A DNA stretch of 64,000 nt from Isoptericola variabilis 225 (GTDB lineage Bacteria; Actinomycetota; Actinomycetes; Actinomycetales; Cellulomonadaceae): NCBI RefSeq assembly GCF_000215105.1, contig NC_015588.1, positions 2,914,001 to 2,978,000 of the forward strand, given 5' to 3'. A model generated the notes under the pieces. The model saw only the letters and a list, made by a program, of their open reading frames with translations, searched no databases and was not told the origin of the DNA. Position numbers and translations under genes: made by a program. Shown in pieces: positions 7,242 to 16,745 of the stretch (its first letter is position 1; each line of letters begins with the position of its first letter).

Positions 7242-10200
7242 CGGTGGGGAGGCGTTCGGCCAGGATCTCGACGAGCGCCTTGCCCTCCACACCCTCGAGC
7301 TGCAGGGCCTGGGTCCGGCACGAGAACCCGTCCGCCACGAACGCCTCGCCGTCGCCCCGCGACCGCAGCGCCGGCAGCAGCGCGTTCTCGGCCACGGCGA
7401 CCGACACGTCGTAGTGCCCGCGCTGCATCCCGAAGTTCCCCGCGAGCCCGCAGCACCCGGCGAGCACGCGGATGGTCGCGCCCGCCGACCGCAGGAGCGC
7501 CTCGTCGGCGGCGAAGCCCATGACCGAGTGCTGGTGGCAGTGCGGCTGGACGACGGCGGTGAGGTCGGACAGGTCCGGCATCGACCAGCCGCTGTCGGCC
7601 GACGGCGCGGTGTCCGGCGAGGTGAGCAGCTCGGCGAGCGTCCGGGTGGCCCCGGCGACGGCGTGCGCACGCGGGTCGTCGGGGAACAGGTCGAGCAGGT
7701 CGGAGCGCAGCACGGCGGTGCACGACGGCTCGAGCCCCAGGATCGGGATGCCGTTGACCGCGTACGGGCCGAGCACCGACAGCAGCGACGACAGCCGCTT
7801 GCGCGCGCCGTCGAGCTGCCCGGTCGAGATCCACGTGAGGCCGCAGCAAGCCTGCTTGTCCGGCACGACGACGTCGTACCCGGCAGCGGTGAGCACGCGC
7901 ACGGCCGCCTGGGGCACCGACGGGGAGAGGGTGTCGCTGAACGAGTCGGTCCACAGCACCACGCGCGGCCGCCCGCCGGGCGAGACCGGGCGGCCGGGCT
8001 CCTGGCCGAGCGCCAGGCCGGGCACGCCGTGCGTGGCCGCCCCGCGCCGCCACCACGTCCGGAACGGCACCTCGGCGAACTCGGGCACCTGGCGGCGCGT
8101 GTCCATGCCACCGGCCCAGAGCACCGCCTTGGCGATGGGCCGCACGCGCAGCACGCGGTTGAGGAACCGCGGCATGGTGCCCGCGAGCCGCGCCCACCGC
8201 GGCAGCCAGCCGAGCGCGTAGTGGTCGACCGGCCGCAGCTTCCCCTTGTACGTGCGGTAGAGGACCTCGGACTTGTACTGGGCCATGTCGACGCCGGCCG
8301 GGCAGTCGGACGAGCACGCCTTGCAGCTCAGGCACAGGTCGAGCGACTCGTGCACCTCGGGCGCGGTGAGCCCGCCCACGAGCGTGCCGTTGACCGCCTC
8401 CTGCAGCACGCGCGCCCGTCCGCGCGTCACGTCCTTCTCGTCCTTCGTGGCGCGGTAGCTCGGGCACATGAACCCGCCTGACCCCGACGTGTCCGCGCGG
8501 CACTTGCCGACGCCGACGCACCGGTGCACCGCCGTGGTCATGTCGTGGTGGTCGTGCGCGAAGCTGAACCCCGCGTAGCCGGCCTTCTTCGCGATGCCGC
8601 GCAGCGGCGTCGGGCCGGCCAGGCCGCGAGCGCCGACGCCCGACCGCGACGGCACCGCCTGCGCCGCGGGCCGCCGCAGGTCGTCGTCGACGCCGCGCGG
8701 CCGCACGACGACGCCGGGGTTGAGGACGTCCTCGGGGTCGAACAGCGCCTTGAACTTCTCCATGAGCGCGATCGCCTCGGGCGAGTACATGAGCGGCAGG
8801 AGCTCCGACCGCGCCCGGCCGTCCCCGTGCTCGCCCGACAGCGACCCGCCGTACTTCGCGACGAGCTCGGCCGCCTCGAGCATGAATGTGCGCAGCACCG
8901 AGCCGGATGTCTCCAGCGGCAGGTCGATGCGCAGGTGCACGCACCCGTCGCCGAAGTGCCCGTAGGGCAGGCCGTCGACGCCGTAGCGCCCCATGAGCGC
9001 CTCGAGGTCGCGCAGGTAGTCGCCCAGCCGCTCGGGCGGGACGGCGGAGTCCTCCCAACCGGGCCACGCCTGCTCCCCGGCGGGCGTGCGGCCGGCGAGG
9101 CCCGCGCCGTCGGCCCGGATCTGCCACATCGCCGTCGCCGCCGGGCCGGCGGGCAGGATCTCCGACGAGATCGCCGACGACATCTCGACGATGAGCTCGG
9201 CGCGCTCGAGCGCCTGCTCCTGCGTGGCGCCGCCGACCTCGATCATGAGCCAGCCCGCGCCGTAAGGCAGCGGCGGCACCGACGCGTCGCCGTTGGCGCG
9301 GCGCACGACGTCGACCAGGCGCGCGTCGAGCCCCTCGATCGCGAGCGGGTCGTGCGAGAGGAGCGCGGGCACGTCGTCGGCGGCCGCCGGCATGTCCGGG
9401 TAGCCGAGCACGACGAGCGTGGGCGCGCTCGGCGTCGGCACGAGCCGCAGCGTCGCGCCGAGGACCGTCACGAGCGTGCCCTCGGTGCCCACGAGCGCCT
9501 TGGCGAGGTCCGAGCCGTTCTCGGGCAGCAGGTGCTCGAGCGAGTACCCCGAGACCTGCCGGCCGAACCGGCCGAACTCGGTGCGGATGAGCGCCAGGTT
9601 CTCGCGGACCAGCTCGGCCAGGCCCGGGACCGCCGCGAACGTCGGGTCCCCCGCGCCGGCCGTGAACCGGCGACCCCGCCCGTCGACGACGTCGAGCTCG
9701 ACGACGTTGTCCGCCGTCCGGCCGTAGGCCACGGCGTGCGGGCCGCACGCGTTGTTGCCGATCATCCCGCCGAGCGTCGCGCGGTTCTGCGTCGACGGGT
9801 CCGGGCCGAAGCGCAGCCCGTGCGGGGCCGCGGCCTTCTGCAGCGTCGACATGATCGTGCCGGGCTCGACGACGGCGGTGCCGGCGTCGGGGTCGACCTC
9901 GAGGACCGCGCCGAGGTGCTTCGAGAAGTCGAGCACGACGCCGGTGCCCACCGAGTTGCCCGCGACCGACGTCCCGGCGCCGCGCGCGGTCACCGGGACC
10001 TTGAGCTCCCGGAGGACGTCGAGCGCACGGACGACCTCGTCGGTGCTGCGCGGGAAGACGACGACGTCGGGCACGACCCGGTAGTTCGACGCGTCGGTCG
10101 AGTACTCGGCCCGACGGCGCGTGCTCGTGTCGACGTCGCCCGTCACCACCGTGCGCAGCGCGGTCGCGACCGCCTCGCGCGCCTCGGCCGCCGCCCGTTC

Positions 10201-10275
10201 GGCCTCGCGACGGGCCGCGGCGAGCTCCGCGTCGGTCCGGTCCGGCGTCTGGGTCGTCGTGGTGGGGGCAGGCAC
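7234..10275 (-). CDS. FAD-binding oxidase fused to Fe-S/CCG-domain protein (YdiJ-like)
   Basis: A 1013-residue single-chain fusion of a GlcD-type flavin dehydrogenase with a GlcF-type iron-sulfur subunit, the size and order of Escherichia coli YdiJ. The FAD-binding region has PVTARGAGTSVAGNS. The C-terminal part of the oxidase has GHFGDGCVHLRIDLPL and GEHGDGR. Next come two cysteine clusters (CVGVGKC..., CLSCKACSSDCP) for 4Fe-4S centres, then CCG-type motifs with PHCHQHS and GCCGLAGNFG. Likely substrates are D-2-hydroxyacids such as D-2-hydroxyglutarate or D-lactate. A GTG start at 10275 with an AAGAAT box 7 nt upstream suggests leaderless translation. The TAG stop lies inside a repeat unit. 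Confidence 0.88.
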   Translation of the reverse strand: MPAPTTTTQTPDRTDAELAAARREAERAAAEAREAVATALRTVVTGDVDTSTRRRAEYSTDASNYRVVPDVVVFPRSTDEVVRALDVLRELKVPVTARGAGTSVAGNSVGTGVVLDFSKHLGAVLEVDPDAGTAVVEPGTIMSTLQKAAAPHGLRFGPDPSTQNRATLGGMIGNNACGPHAVAYGRTADNVVELDVVDGRGRRFTAGAGDPTFAAVPGLAELVRENLALIRTEFGRFGRQVSGYSLEHLLPENGSDLAKALVGTEGTLVTVLGATLRLVPTPSAPTLVVLGYPDMPAAADDVPALLSHDPLAIEGLDARLVDVVRRANGDASVPPLPYGAGWLMIEVGGATQEQALERAELIVEMSSAISSEILPAGPAATAMWQIRADGAGLAGRTPAGEQAWPGWEDSAVPPERLGDYLRDLEALMGRYGVDGLPYGHFGDGCVHLRIDLPLETSGSVLRTFMLEAAELVAKYGGSLSGEHGDGRARSELLPLMYSPEAIALMEKFKALFDPEDVLNPGVVVRPRGVDDDLRRPAAQAVPSRSGVGARGLAGPTPLRGIAKKAGYAGFSFAHDHHDMTTAVHRCVGVGKCRADTSGSGGFMCPSYRATKDEKDVTRGRARVLQEAVNGTLVGGLTAPEVHESLDLCLSCKACSSDCPAGVDMAQYKSEVLYRTYKGKLRPVDHYALGWLPRWARLAGTMPRFLNRVLRVRPIAKAVLWAGGMDTRRQVPEFAEVPFRTWWRRGAATHGVPGLALGQEPGRPVSPGGRPRVVLWTDSFSDTLSPSVPQAAVRVLTAAGYDVVVPDKQACCGLTWISTGQLDGARKRLSSLLSVLGPYAVNGIPILGLEPSCTAVLRSDLLDLFPDDPRAHAVAGATRTLAELLTSPDTAPSADSGWSMPDLSDLTAVVQPHCHQHSVMGFAADEALLRSAGATIRVLAGCCGLAGNFGMQRGHYDVSVAVAENALLPALRSRGDGEAFVADGFSCRTQALQLEGVEGKALVEILAERLPTAK

Positions 10276-10358
10276 GGCCCCGATTCTTGCACCCGTCGCG
10301 ACGCGGTGCCGGGACGTCCCACCGCCCGCACCGCCGCGCGAGGTCGCCCGTCGGCGAA

Positions 10359-10364
10359 TACCGT
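10359..10364 (+). promoter_or_regulatory. -10 box of a leaderless promoter
   Basis: TACCGT is followed by seven bases and then the GTG at 10372. The same hexamer at the same distance precedes the DAHP synthase leader peptide. Confidence 0.6.
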
Positions 10365-10371
10365 CGGTGAC

Positions 10372-11493
10372 GTGCGCGTCGTCGTCATCGGAGCAAGCGG
10401 CAACATCGGGACCGCCGTGCTGCGCGCGCTGGCGCGCGAGCCCGTCGTCACGTCGCGCGTGGGCGTGGCCCGCCGCGTGCCGCGCGCGGACGGCTCGAGC
10501 ACGGTCGAGTTCCCCCACGACGAGACCGAGTGGGTGCGCGTCGACCTCACCGACACCGTCGACGCCGTGACGGCCGGCCTCGACGAGGCGTTGCGCGGGG
10601 CCGACGTGGTCGTCCACCTCGCCTGGGCCATCCAGCCGAGCCGCGACCGCTCGCGGCTGCGCCGGGTCAACGTCGACGGGACGCGGCGGGTGGTCGAGGC
10701 CGTCGTGCGCAACCACGTGCCGCACCTCGTGGTGGCGTCGTCGGTCGGCGCGTACTCGCGCGGGCCGGCCGACGGGCACCCCGTCGACGAGGCCTGGCCG
10801 ACGCGCGGGATCGCGTCCGAGCCGTACTCGGTCGACAAGGTCGCGGTCGAGCGCATGCTCGACGACCTCGAGGCCGCGCGCCGCCGCCCGGTCGTGACGC
10901 GGATGCGGCCGGCGCTGGTGTTCCAGCGTGATGCCGCGACGGGGATCGTGCGGAACTTCCTCGGCGGTCCCGCGGCCCTCGGGCTGCGCGCCGCGGCCGG
11001 GACGCCGGGCGACGTGCTGGGCGGGCTCCTGCGCGGCTGGCGCTCGGACGACGACGTCACCGCGCCCGACGACGGCGCGCGGCTCCCGCTGCTGCCCTTC
11101 CCGGCCGGCATGCGGCTGCAGGCCGTGCACGCCGACGACGTGGCCGAGGCGTTCCGCGCCGCGATCGTCGGGCGTCACCCCGGCGCGTTCAACCTCGCCG
11201 CCGACGGCGTGCTCACGGGCCAGGTGCTCGCCGACACGCTCGCCGGCGGGCGCCTGGTCGAGGTCACGCCGGGGTTCGCGCGCGGCGTCGTCGGCGCCGC
11301 GTGGCGGGCGCGGCTCTCCGCCATCGGCGCCGGCTGGTTCGACATGGGGATGCACGGGCCGGTGCTCGACTCGACGCGGGCCCGCACCGTGCTGCGCTGG
11401 GCGCCGACCCGCACCGGGCCCGAGGCCGTGCGCGAGGCCGTCGACGCGATCGTCGAGAAGGTCGACTTCCCGACCCCGCCCCTGGCGAGGTAG
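10372..11493 (+). CDS. NAD-dependent epimerase/dehydratase family protein
   Basis: A 373-residue extended short-chain dehydrogenase fold protein. The NAD-binding turn GASGNIG occurs at residues 7-13. VVHLAWAIQPSR is the usual position-after-strand-4 motif, and SSVGAYSRG lies where the catalytic serine is expected, with YSVDK giving the YxxxK pair. Such proteins act on nucleotide sugars or other alcohols; no substrate can be assigned. The frame is open far upstream, but homology begins at the GTG chosen here. Its TAG stop is the TAG of the first unit of repeat array C. Confidence 0.82.
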   Translation: MRVVVIGASGNIGTAVLRALAREPVVTSRVGVARRVPRADGSSTVEFPHDETEWVRVDLTDTVDAVTAGLDEALRGADVVVHLAWAIQPSRDRSRLRRVNVDGTRRVVEAVVRNHVPHLVVASSVGAYSRGPADGHPVDEAWPTRGIASEPYSVDKVAVERMLDDLEAARRRPVVTRMRPALVFQRDAATGIVRNFLGGPAALGLRAAAGTPGDVLGGLLRGWRSDDDVTAPDDGARLPLLPFPAGMRLQAVHADDVAEAFRAAIVGRHPGAFNLAADGVLTGQVLADTLAGGRLVEVTPGFARGVVGAAWRARLSAIGAGWFDMGMHGPVLDSTRARTVLRWAPTRTGPEAVREAVDAIVEKVDFPTPPLAR

Positions 11494-11738
11494 CGCGTTT
11501 CGTCGCGAGGTAGCGCGTTTCGTCGCGAGGTAGCGCGTTTCTCCCGCGAGGTAGCGCTCGGCGCGGCGAAGTAGCGCGACCTCCGTCCCTGCACGTCACC
11601 TTCCGGCGACCGATCGGCGACGAACAGAGACGCACGTGCCCGACGCCGGTACCGACGTCGGGCACGTGCGCTACCTCGGCGCGAAACGCGCTACCTCGGC
11701 GTACGGAGCGCTACCTCGGCGAGCGGAGCGCTACCTCG
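11486..11738. repeat. GAGGTAGCGC array C, head-to-head with central palindrome
   Basis: Five forward units begin at 11486, 11506, 11526, 11547 and 11567, and four reverse units at 11668, 11688, 11708 and 11728. The 90-bp centre holds a perfect inverted repeat. The array fills the whole gap between two convergent genes. The first forward unit contains the TAG stop of the epimerase-like gene, and the last reverse unit ends one base before the osmC stop codon. Confidence 0.95.
11632..11669. other. Perfect inverted repeat at the centre of array C
   Basis: GCACGTGCCCGACG and its exact complement flank a 10-bp spacer, CCGGTACCGA. Read from the middle outwards, each half gives GGTACCGnCGTCGGGCAC. 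It is therefore a symmetric doubling of the single 17-mer found in the centres of arrays B and D. The last two bases overlap the first reverse unit. It could fold in RNA, but no T-run follows. Confidence 0.9.
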
Positions 11739-12170
11739 TCAGCCCTCGTAGGTGACGTCGAGCGTGATCTCGGGGACGGAGGCGAGCGCCTGCGACACCG
11801 GGCACCCGGTCTTCGCGGCCTCGGCGGCGGAGCGGAACGCCGCCTCGTCGACGCCGGACGCGTACCCGCGGACGGCGAGCGCGATCTTGGTGATGCCCTG
11901 GCCCGGGACGAACGTGACGTCCGCGGTGACCTCGACCTGCTCGGCCGTGCCACCGACCTTGCCGAGCTCGCCCGAGAACGCCATCGAGAAGCACGACGAG
12001 TGTGCCGCGGCGATGAGCTCCTCGGGGCTCGTGACGCCCTGCGCCTCGTCGCCGGCGCGGCGCGGCCACGAGACGTCGAACGTCCCGGTGCCCGAGCTGG
12101 TCAGCTCGACCTGGCCCGAGCCCTCCTCGAGCGTTCCGTTCCAGGCGGTGCGTGCGGTGCGGACGGCCAT
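11739..12170 (-). CDS. osmC: OsmC family peroxiredoxin-like protein
   Basis: A 143-residue OsmC/Ohr-fold protein that detoxifies organic hydroperoxides in the cytoplasm using two thiols. Both catalytic cysteine contexts are present: AHSSCFSMAF near residue 55 and TGCPVSQAL near 120. The conserved SPEELIAAAH helix precedes the first. The ATG at 12170 has GGAG seven bases upstream, and the longer frame to 12269 would run through a terminator hairpin, so it is rejected. The gene abuts repeat array C at its 3' end. Confidence 0.92.
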   Translation of the reverse strand: MAVRTARTAWNGTLEEGSGQVELTSSGTGTFDVSWPRRAGDEAQGVTSPEELIAAAHSSCFSMAFSGELGKVGGTAEQVEVTADVTFVPGQGITKIALAVRGYASGVDEAAFRSAAEAAKTGCPVSQALASVPEITLDVTYEG

Positions 12171-12227
12171 GGGATGACTCCTTCGTGACGTCAGGGACGG
12201 GTCAGGTCGACCGTAGCGGCCCGACGC

Positions 12228-12267
12228 GTCAGAAGCAGGGTGGGACGGAGCCCACCCTGCTTCTGAC
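12228..12267 (-). terminator. Long hairpin, probable terminator
   Basis: GTCAGAAGCAGGGTGGG and its perfect complement are separated by ACGGAG (17-bp stem, 6-nt loop). It starts 5 bp after the stop of the next gene on the minus strand. There is no U-tract, as is usual in high-GC actinobacteria. The outer GTCAG/CTGAC frame recurs in two palindromes near 46.9 kb. Confidence 0.8.
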
Positions 12268-12272
12268 ACGGA

Positions 12273-13940
12273 TCAGCGGCTGGGTGCGGTGAAGTCCATG
12301 GCGTCCTCGGCCACGGCGATCACGGACCACGCGTTGCCCTGCGCGTCGCTGAGCTCGTAGGTCGGCAGGACGAGCACCGAGCCGTCGCGCTGGTGGTGCT
12401 GCGCGAGCCCGAGCCGGGCCTGCGTGATCGTGACCTCCGAGACGGGCCAGGAGATCGACGAGCCGGGCGCCGGCGGTGCGGGCGGCGGCGTCGGCTGGTC
12501 CTGCCCCGGAGCCACCGGCTCCTCGAGCGCGGGGGTGCCCTGCTCGGCGAACGCGATGGGCCACGACGAGCCGGAGAACCGCGGGTCGCCGAGCCGCTCG
12601 ACCGCCTCGGCGGCGCTGATCACCGGGTACTCCCCGATGCTCACCGGCTGCGCGAGCGCACCGTCGACCCATGCGACACCGGCGTCCCCGACGCTGGCGC
12701 TGACCTGGACGCCCGTGCGCTTGCCGTCGACCACCTGGTAGGCGATCGCCCAGCGGACCGGGTCCTGCCCCTGCGAGGGCTGGACCTCGATCTCGTAGCC
12801 GGCCGGGTCGAGCCCGATCCGGGTCATGACGTCGACGAGCGCCTGCCGCGCCTGGTCGTCCGAGAGCTGCGTCGCGGCCGGGGTCGGGCACGACTCGGCA
12901 CCGTCGGCGGCGGTCTCGCACCGCCACGGGTCGACGCTCGGGTCGTTGAAGCTGAAGTAGGCGCTGCCGTCGGCCGACAGCCACACCGTGGGCGCCTGGC
13001 CGTCCTGCGACCCGACCATCCACGACCCGAACTCCCAGCGCGCCTCGCCCTCGACGCCGAGCGCGGCGGCGAGGCGCTGCGCCGACTCCTGCGTGACGAC
13101 GGCGCGTGCGTCGAGCGCGTACGCCTCCGCGGTGCCGGCGTCGGTGCTGAGGCCCGACGCGCGGAAGATCGCGCGCCCCTCGAACCACGTCGGGTACGTC
13201 GAGTCCGCCATGCCGCCGCCTGCCGCGCGCGCAGCGGCGTCCTCGGAAGCCGCGGCGTCGCCGCCACCACCACCCGCCCCGCCGTGCGGCACGGCCGGCT
13301 CGGCCACACCCTGGTCCGCACCGCCCGACTCAGCGGTGGTGAGAGTCGTGGCGTCCGACCCGCCGCCCGCGCCGCCGGCCAGGAGGCCCGCGGTGCCGGC
13401 CGCGTAGCCGCCGCCACCCACGGCGAGCACACCGGCGACGGCCGCCGCGGCGAGCCACGGGCGCCGGCGCGCACGCCGGGTCGCGAGCTCGTCGACCGGC
13501 CCTGCGGCCGCCCCGGCGACGACCGGCGTCTCGCCCGTGCGGTCCTGCGGGCCCACCGCGCGCGCCTCGTCGACCTTGGCGCGTAGCACGCCCAGGCGCG
13601 GCTCGACGTCCGCGGCGGGGTCGGCGGCCACGAGCCGCTCGAACACCGGGTCGCGGTCGACCACGGCCACCGGGGTCTCGCGCGCGCCGGCACCGCCGTG
13701 CGCCTCGCCCGCGGCCTCGTCGGCCGCGTCGTCGCCCGCGTCGTCGGCCTCGCCGTCGGTGTCGCCCGCGTCCGCGTCCTCGGCTCGCGACTCCGGCGCG
13801 TCGACGGCGTCGGTCTCGTCCGCGGCGTCGGTCTCGTCCGCGACGTCCGTCCCGTCGACGACGTCCGCCTCGGCAGGCTCGGCGGTCTCCTCGGGCTCGA
13901 CGGCGTCCTGAGGCTCCCGGGCCTCGTCCTTGTGGTTCAT
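12273..13940 (-). CDS. Membrane-anchored protein downstream of an ECF sigma factor
   Basis: A 555-residue protein with an acidic, low-complexity cytoplasmic N-terminus (about 110 residues rich in E, D and A). A cytoplasmic stretch follows, then one membrane segment around residues 165-185 (WLAAAAVAGVLAVGGG). Beyond that lies a Gly/Ala-rich spacer and a large extracytoplasmic region of about 320 residues with no family I recognise. GGAGGT lies 5 nt before the ATG. The gap to the sigma factor gene is 67 bp. Position and single-pass topology suggest an anti-sigma or sensor partner, but no zinc-binding anti-sigma motif is visible. Confidence 0.65.
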   Translation of the reverse strand: MNHKDEAREPQDAVEPEETAEPAEADVVDGTDVADETDAADETDAVDAPESRAEDADAGDTDGEADDAGDDAADEAAGEAHGGAGARETPVAVVDRDPVFERLVAADPAADVEPRLGVLRAKVDEARAVGPQDRTGETPVVAGAAAGPVDELATRRARRRPWLAAAAVAGVLAVGGGGYAAGTAGLLAGGAGGGSDATTLTTAESGGADQGVAEPAVPHGGAGGGGGDAAASEDAAARAAGGGMADSTYPTWFEGRAIFRASGLSTDAGTAEAYALDARAVVTQESAQRLAAALGVEGEARWEFGSWMVGSQDGQAPTVWLSADGSAYFSFNDPSVDPWRCETAADGAESCPTPAATQLSDDQARQALVDVMTRIGLDPAGYEIEVQPSQGQDPVRWAIAYQVVDGKRTGVQVSASVGDAGVAWVDGALAQPVSIGEYPVISAAEAVERLGDPRFSGSSWPIAFAEQGTPALEEPVAPGQDQPTPPPAPPAPGSSISWPVSEVTITQARLGLAQHHQRDGSVLVLPTYELSDAQGNAWSVIAVAEDAMDFTAPSR

Positions 13941-14007
13941 CTCGACCTCCTGGTGCGGGCCCCGCGGAGGCTGTCTCGCCTCCGCGGCCCGCACCCCATC
14001 TGTGTCG

Positions 14008-14607
14008 TCAGCGGGTCCGGGCTTGCGCGTCGCCGTCGTCCGACCGGACGGACGCACCGGCGGACGCGCCGGCCGACGCACGGTCCGTGCCGTCGGTCTC
14101 CTCGTCCCACGCGAGACGCAGGCGCGCCCGCGCGCGGGACAGCGCGGCGTCGGCACCGCCGCGCGAGACGCCGAGCACCTCGGCGAGCGCGGCGCCGTCG
14201 AGCCCGTCCCACGCGACGAGCAGGAGGATGCGGCGGTCACGCGGCGTGAGCCTCGCGAGGACGCGGCGCAGGCGGTCGTCGTCGAGGGTCATGCTCTCGG
14301 GGTCGACGTCGTCCGGCTCGTCGGGCACGGCCGCCACGGGCAGCGCGCGCGCCTTGCGCCGGTGGTTCGCCAGGACGAACCCGGCCGTGCGGTACAGCCA
14401 GGGCAGCTCGGCACCGGCGGGGACGTCGTCACGGCGTCGCCACGCCGTGGCGAGCACCTCGGCGGCCAGGTCCTCGGCCTCGTCGGCGCGGCCCCCGGCG
14501 GAGGCCGGCAGCCGACGGGCGAAGTACCGGTGGATCGCGGACGCGTGCTCCTGGAAGAGCGCGTCGAACCATGCGTCGTCGTGATCGGTCGTCTCACCCG
14601 GGGGCAC
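14008..14607 (-). CDS. ECF RNA polymerase sigma factor
   Basis: A 199-residue sigma-70 family protein. Region 2 spans about residues 12-85 (FQEHASAIHRYFARRL ... AEDLAAEVLATAWRR, PWLYRTAGFVLANHRRK). Region 4 spans about 115-165 (RVLARLTPRDRRILLL...DGLDGAALAEVLGVSRGGADAALSRARARL), the helix-turn-helix that reads the -35 element. The C-terminal tail is Ser/Ala/Asp-rich. AGGAGG stands 6 nt before the GTG. It is probably held inactive by, or senses signals through, the membrane protein encoded 67 bp downstream. Target genes are unknown. Confidence 0.88.
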   Translation of the reverse strand: MPPGETTDHDDAWFDALFQEHASAIHRYFARRLPASAGGRADEAEDLAAEVLATAWRRRDDVPAGAELPWLYRTAGFVLANHRRKARALPVAAVPDEPDDVDPESMTLDDDRLRRVLARLTPRDRRILLLVAWDGLDGAALAEVLGVSRGGADAALSRARARLRLAWDEETDGTDRASAGASAGASVRSDDGDAQARTR

Positions 14608-14924
14608 GGGTTCCTCCTGCCGTCGTCGGCGCGTACGGCGCCGATCTCGGCACCATCTATCCAGACCTGTGTCGTGTCGCGCAGCATCCTTGCAGGAAGT
14701 CACCCCGACTTTCACCCTGCACCCGTACCCACCGGTCCCGGGGGGCCAGTAGCGTTGTTCGTGCAGGTCGCCGCGTCGGCGCACCTGCCGAGGCTGCAGC
14801 CGTCGCGGCCCACGTCCTCCAGCCGTGCGACCGCCCCGAAGCGCCGGGTTGGACGAGTGACGCGTCCCCCGACGACGCGCGGCCCCCGCCGAATCCATCG
14901 CCGGGGGCCGTCGCGCTCAGGGGG
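14608..14924. other. 317-bp gap between sigma factor start and dtd stop
   Basis: This region holds the sigma-factor promoter region and, near its right end, the dtd terminator. I see no clear GGAAC-type ECF promoter and no conserved ORF. Open frames here give arginine- and proline-rich shadow peptides. Confidence 0.5.
14881..14909 (-). terminator. Terminator of the dtd transcript
   Basis: GGCCCCCG and CGGGGGCC pair across a 13-nt loop, 15 bp beyond the dtd stop in its reading direction. Confidence 0.7.
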
Positions 14925-15350
14925 TCACGCCTCGACGATGAGCGTGATCGGCCCGTCGTTGACGAGCTCGACGGCCATGTCGGCGCCGAACCGGCCCGTC
15001 GCCACCTCGATCCCCCGCTCGCGGAGCGCCGCGACGACGCCGTCGACGAGCGGTTCCGCGACCGGCCCGGGTGCGGCCGCGGACCACGTGGGCCGGCGCC
15101 CCTTCCGCGCGTCGCCGTAGAGCGTGAACTGACTTACGACGAGGACGGGGGCACCCTCCTCGACGACGGAGCGCTCGTCGCGCAGGATGCGCAGCTCCGC
15201 GATCTTGCGCGCGACGGTCGCCACCTGGTCCGGTCCGTCGTCGTGCGTCACGCCGACGAGCGCGACGACTCCGGGTCGGTCGATCGCGCCGACGACCTCG
15301 CCGTCGACCGTGACGCTCGCGCGGGTCACGCGCTGGAGCACGGCCCTCAT
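14925..15350 (-). CDS. dtd: D-aminoacyl-tRNA deacylase
   Basis: A 141-residue homodimeric editing enzyme that removes D-amino acids and glycine from mischarged tRNA. It begins [36 protein letters not shown] supplies the SQFT active-site motif, and VNDGPITLI at the end corresponds to the conserved NGP cis-proline motif, here with aspartate inside it (N-D-G-P). GGAGG lies 5 nt upstream of the ATG. The start overlaps the asparaginase stop by 4 bp (ATGA), so the two are translationally coupled. Confidence 0.95.
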   Translation of the reverse strand: MRAVLQRVTRASVTVDGEVVGAIDRPGVVALVGVTHDDGPDQVATVARKIAELRILRDERSVVEEGAPVLVVSQFTLYGDARKGRRPTWSAAAPGPVAEPLVDGVVAALRERGIEVATGRFGADMAVELVNDGPITLIVEA

Positions 15351-16396
15351 GCCGCACCTCCCGCGGGGAGCGCCTCGGCGAGCGGGGGCCCGACGACGGC
15401 ACGCACCTCGCCCACCGGCCTGCCGCCGCCGAGCACGGGCGTGCTCCCGACCTCGGCGAGCGCCGCGGCGTCCGCACCCGGCACCTCCGCCGCGCCGGCC
15501 GCGAGCAGGGCGCCGGCGAGGATCGCGGGACGCGGGCGCGACGAGCCGTCGAGGATCTTGAACGCGACCGCGCCGCCGTCGGGCAGGCCGGCGGCGCAGA
15601 CGCCCTCGGCGCCGATCTTCGCGACGAGGCCGGGCACCGCCTGCATCGCGAGCGTGTCCTCGCGCCCGACGCCGGCGACCATCTCCGGGTGCGCCGCCAT
15701 CGCGCGGGCGACGCGCGCGACCGGGGTGCCGTCGTCGGGCACCCGCCCCGCGGCCGCCAGCCGGCCGAACGCGCGGGCGAGCCCGACGAGCGACGAGCTG
15801 AACAGCGGCGCGCCGCAGCCGTCGACGGTCACGCGCGTGCGGGCCGGGTCGTCGCCGGTGAGCTCGACGACGGCGGCACGCACCGCACGCTGCAGCGGGT
15901 GGTCGGGCTCGAGGTAGGTCTCGGTCGGCCAGCCGGCGGCGACGCACGTCGCGAGCATCGCGGCGTGCTTGCCCGAGCAGTTCTGCGTGATGCGCTCCGC
16001 GCCGTGCCCGGCCTGCTGCCACGCGAGGGCCGAGGGCGCGTGCAGCGGCAGGTCCGGGGTGTTGCGCAGCGCCTCGGGCCCCAGCCCGGCGCCGGCCAGG
16101 ATCGCGCGCGCACCCTCCAGGTGCCGGGGCTCGCCGTTGTGGCTGGCCGCGGCGAGCGCGAGGAGCGGGTCCGGCAGCGTGAGGCCCGCGCGCAGCATCG
16201 CGACGGCCTGCAGCGGCTTGAGCGACGAGCGCGCCCAGATCTCCGCCGTCGGCTCCCCCACCGCCTGCACGACGTCGCCCGCGGGGTCCACGACCACGAG
16301 GTGGCCCAGGTGGACCGACTCGACGAGACCGCCGCGCACGACCTCGGCCAGCGGGGCCGCGCCGTCGGCGATCCTCGCCCTCACCGTCCCGGTCAC
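15347..16396 (-). CDS. Asparaginase (Rhizobium etli AnsA type)
   Basis: A 349-residue protein of the second, R. etli-type asparaginase family, unrelated to E. coli AnsA/B. Recognisable segments are [51 protein letters not shown] and [13 protein letters not shown]; the serine/lysine pairs in the first and third match the catalytic centre known for this family. It should hydrolyse asparagine to aspartate and ammonia in the cytoplasm. It is the first gene of a pair with dtd and follows the DUF2516 gene on the same strand with a 7-bp gap, so a longer operon is plausible. Confidence 0.88.
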   Translation of the reverse strand: MTGTVRARIADGAAPLAEVVRGGLVESVHLGHLVVVDPAGDVVQAVGEPTAEIWARSSLKPLQAVAMLRAGLTLPDPLLALAAASHNGEPRHLEGARAILAGAGLGPEALRNTPDLPLHAPSALAWQQAGHGAERITQNCSGKHAAMLATCVAAGWPTETYLEPDHPLQRAVRAAVVELTGDDPARTRVTVDGCGAPLFSSSLVGLARAFGRLAAAGRVPDDGTPVARVARAMAAHPEMVAGVGREDTLAMQAVPGLVAKIGAEGVCAAGLPDGGAVAFKILDGSSRPRPAILAGALLAAGAAEVPGADAAALAEVGSTPVLGGGRPVGEVRAVVGPPLAEALPAGGAA

Positions 16397-16403
16397 CGGC
16401 CGA

Positions 16404-16733
16404 TCACCAGCCGCCCGACGGGCCCTGCGGCCGGTTGCCCCCGCCCCCGTACGGGCGGATGCGCGGCCGCACGTCGACCCAGTAGATGATCGCCGGGGTC
16501 ACCGCGATGATGTTGAGGAAGCCGAAGCCACCGCCGCGGCCGGTCGGGATGCCGAGAAGGCCGATCGCCGCGGCGATGCCCAGGATGAGCAGCCAGACGT
16601 TCTTGCTCAGCTTGCCCTCGGCGGTGAACGCGCGGGCGGGGCGGCGCAGCGCGTCGACGAACGCGACCACCTGGACCGCGAACACCGCCAGCGACAGCGC
16701 CATCATCACGAAGAACTGCACCTGGGAGAGCAC
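16404..16733 (-). CDS. DUF2516 family membrane protein
   Basis: A 109-residue protein with two to three hydrophobic helices and a Gly/Pro-rich tail. The spacing and the RRPARAFTAEGKLSKNVWL loop between helices match DUF2516, a small actinobacterial membrane family of unknown function. It starts on GTG with a TAGGCT box exactly six bases upstream and no SD. It probably heads the transcript DUF2516-asparaginase-dtd. Confidence 0.8.
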   Translation of the reverse strand: MLSQVQFFVMMALSLAVFAVQVVAFVDALRRPARAFTAEGKLSKNVWLLILGIAAAIGLLGIPTGRGGGFGFLNIIAVTPAIIYWVDVRPRIRPYGGGGNRPQGPSGGW

Positions 16734-16739
16734 GCCCCG

Positions 16740-16745
16740 AGCCTA
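16740..16745 (-). promoter_or_regulatory. -10 box of a leaderless promoter
   Basis: On the minus strand TAGGCT precedes the GTG at 16733 by six bases. It overlaps the last codons of the toxin gene, whose stop is at 16743-16745. Confidence 0.65.

Noticed and set aside
12273..13940. Zinc-binding anti-sigma factor next to the ECF sigma gene
   Set aside because: No HxxxCxxC motif is present. The partner role is kept only as an inference from position and topology.
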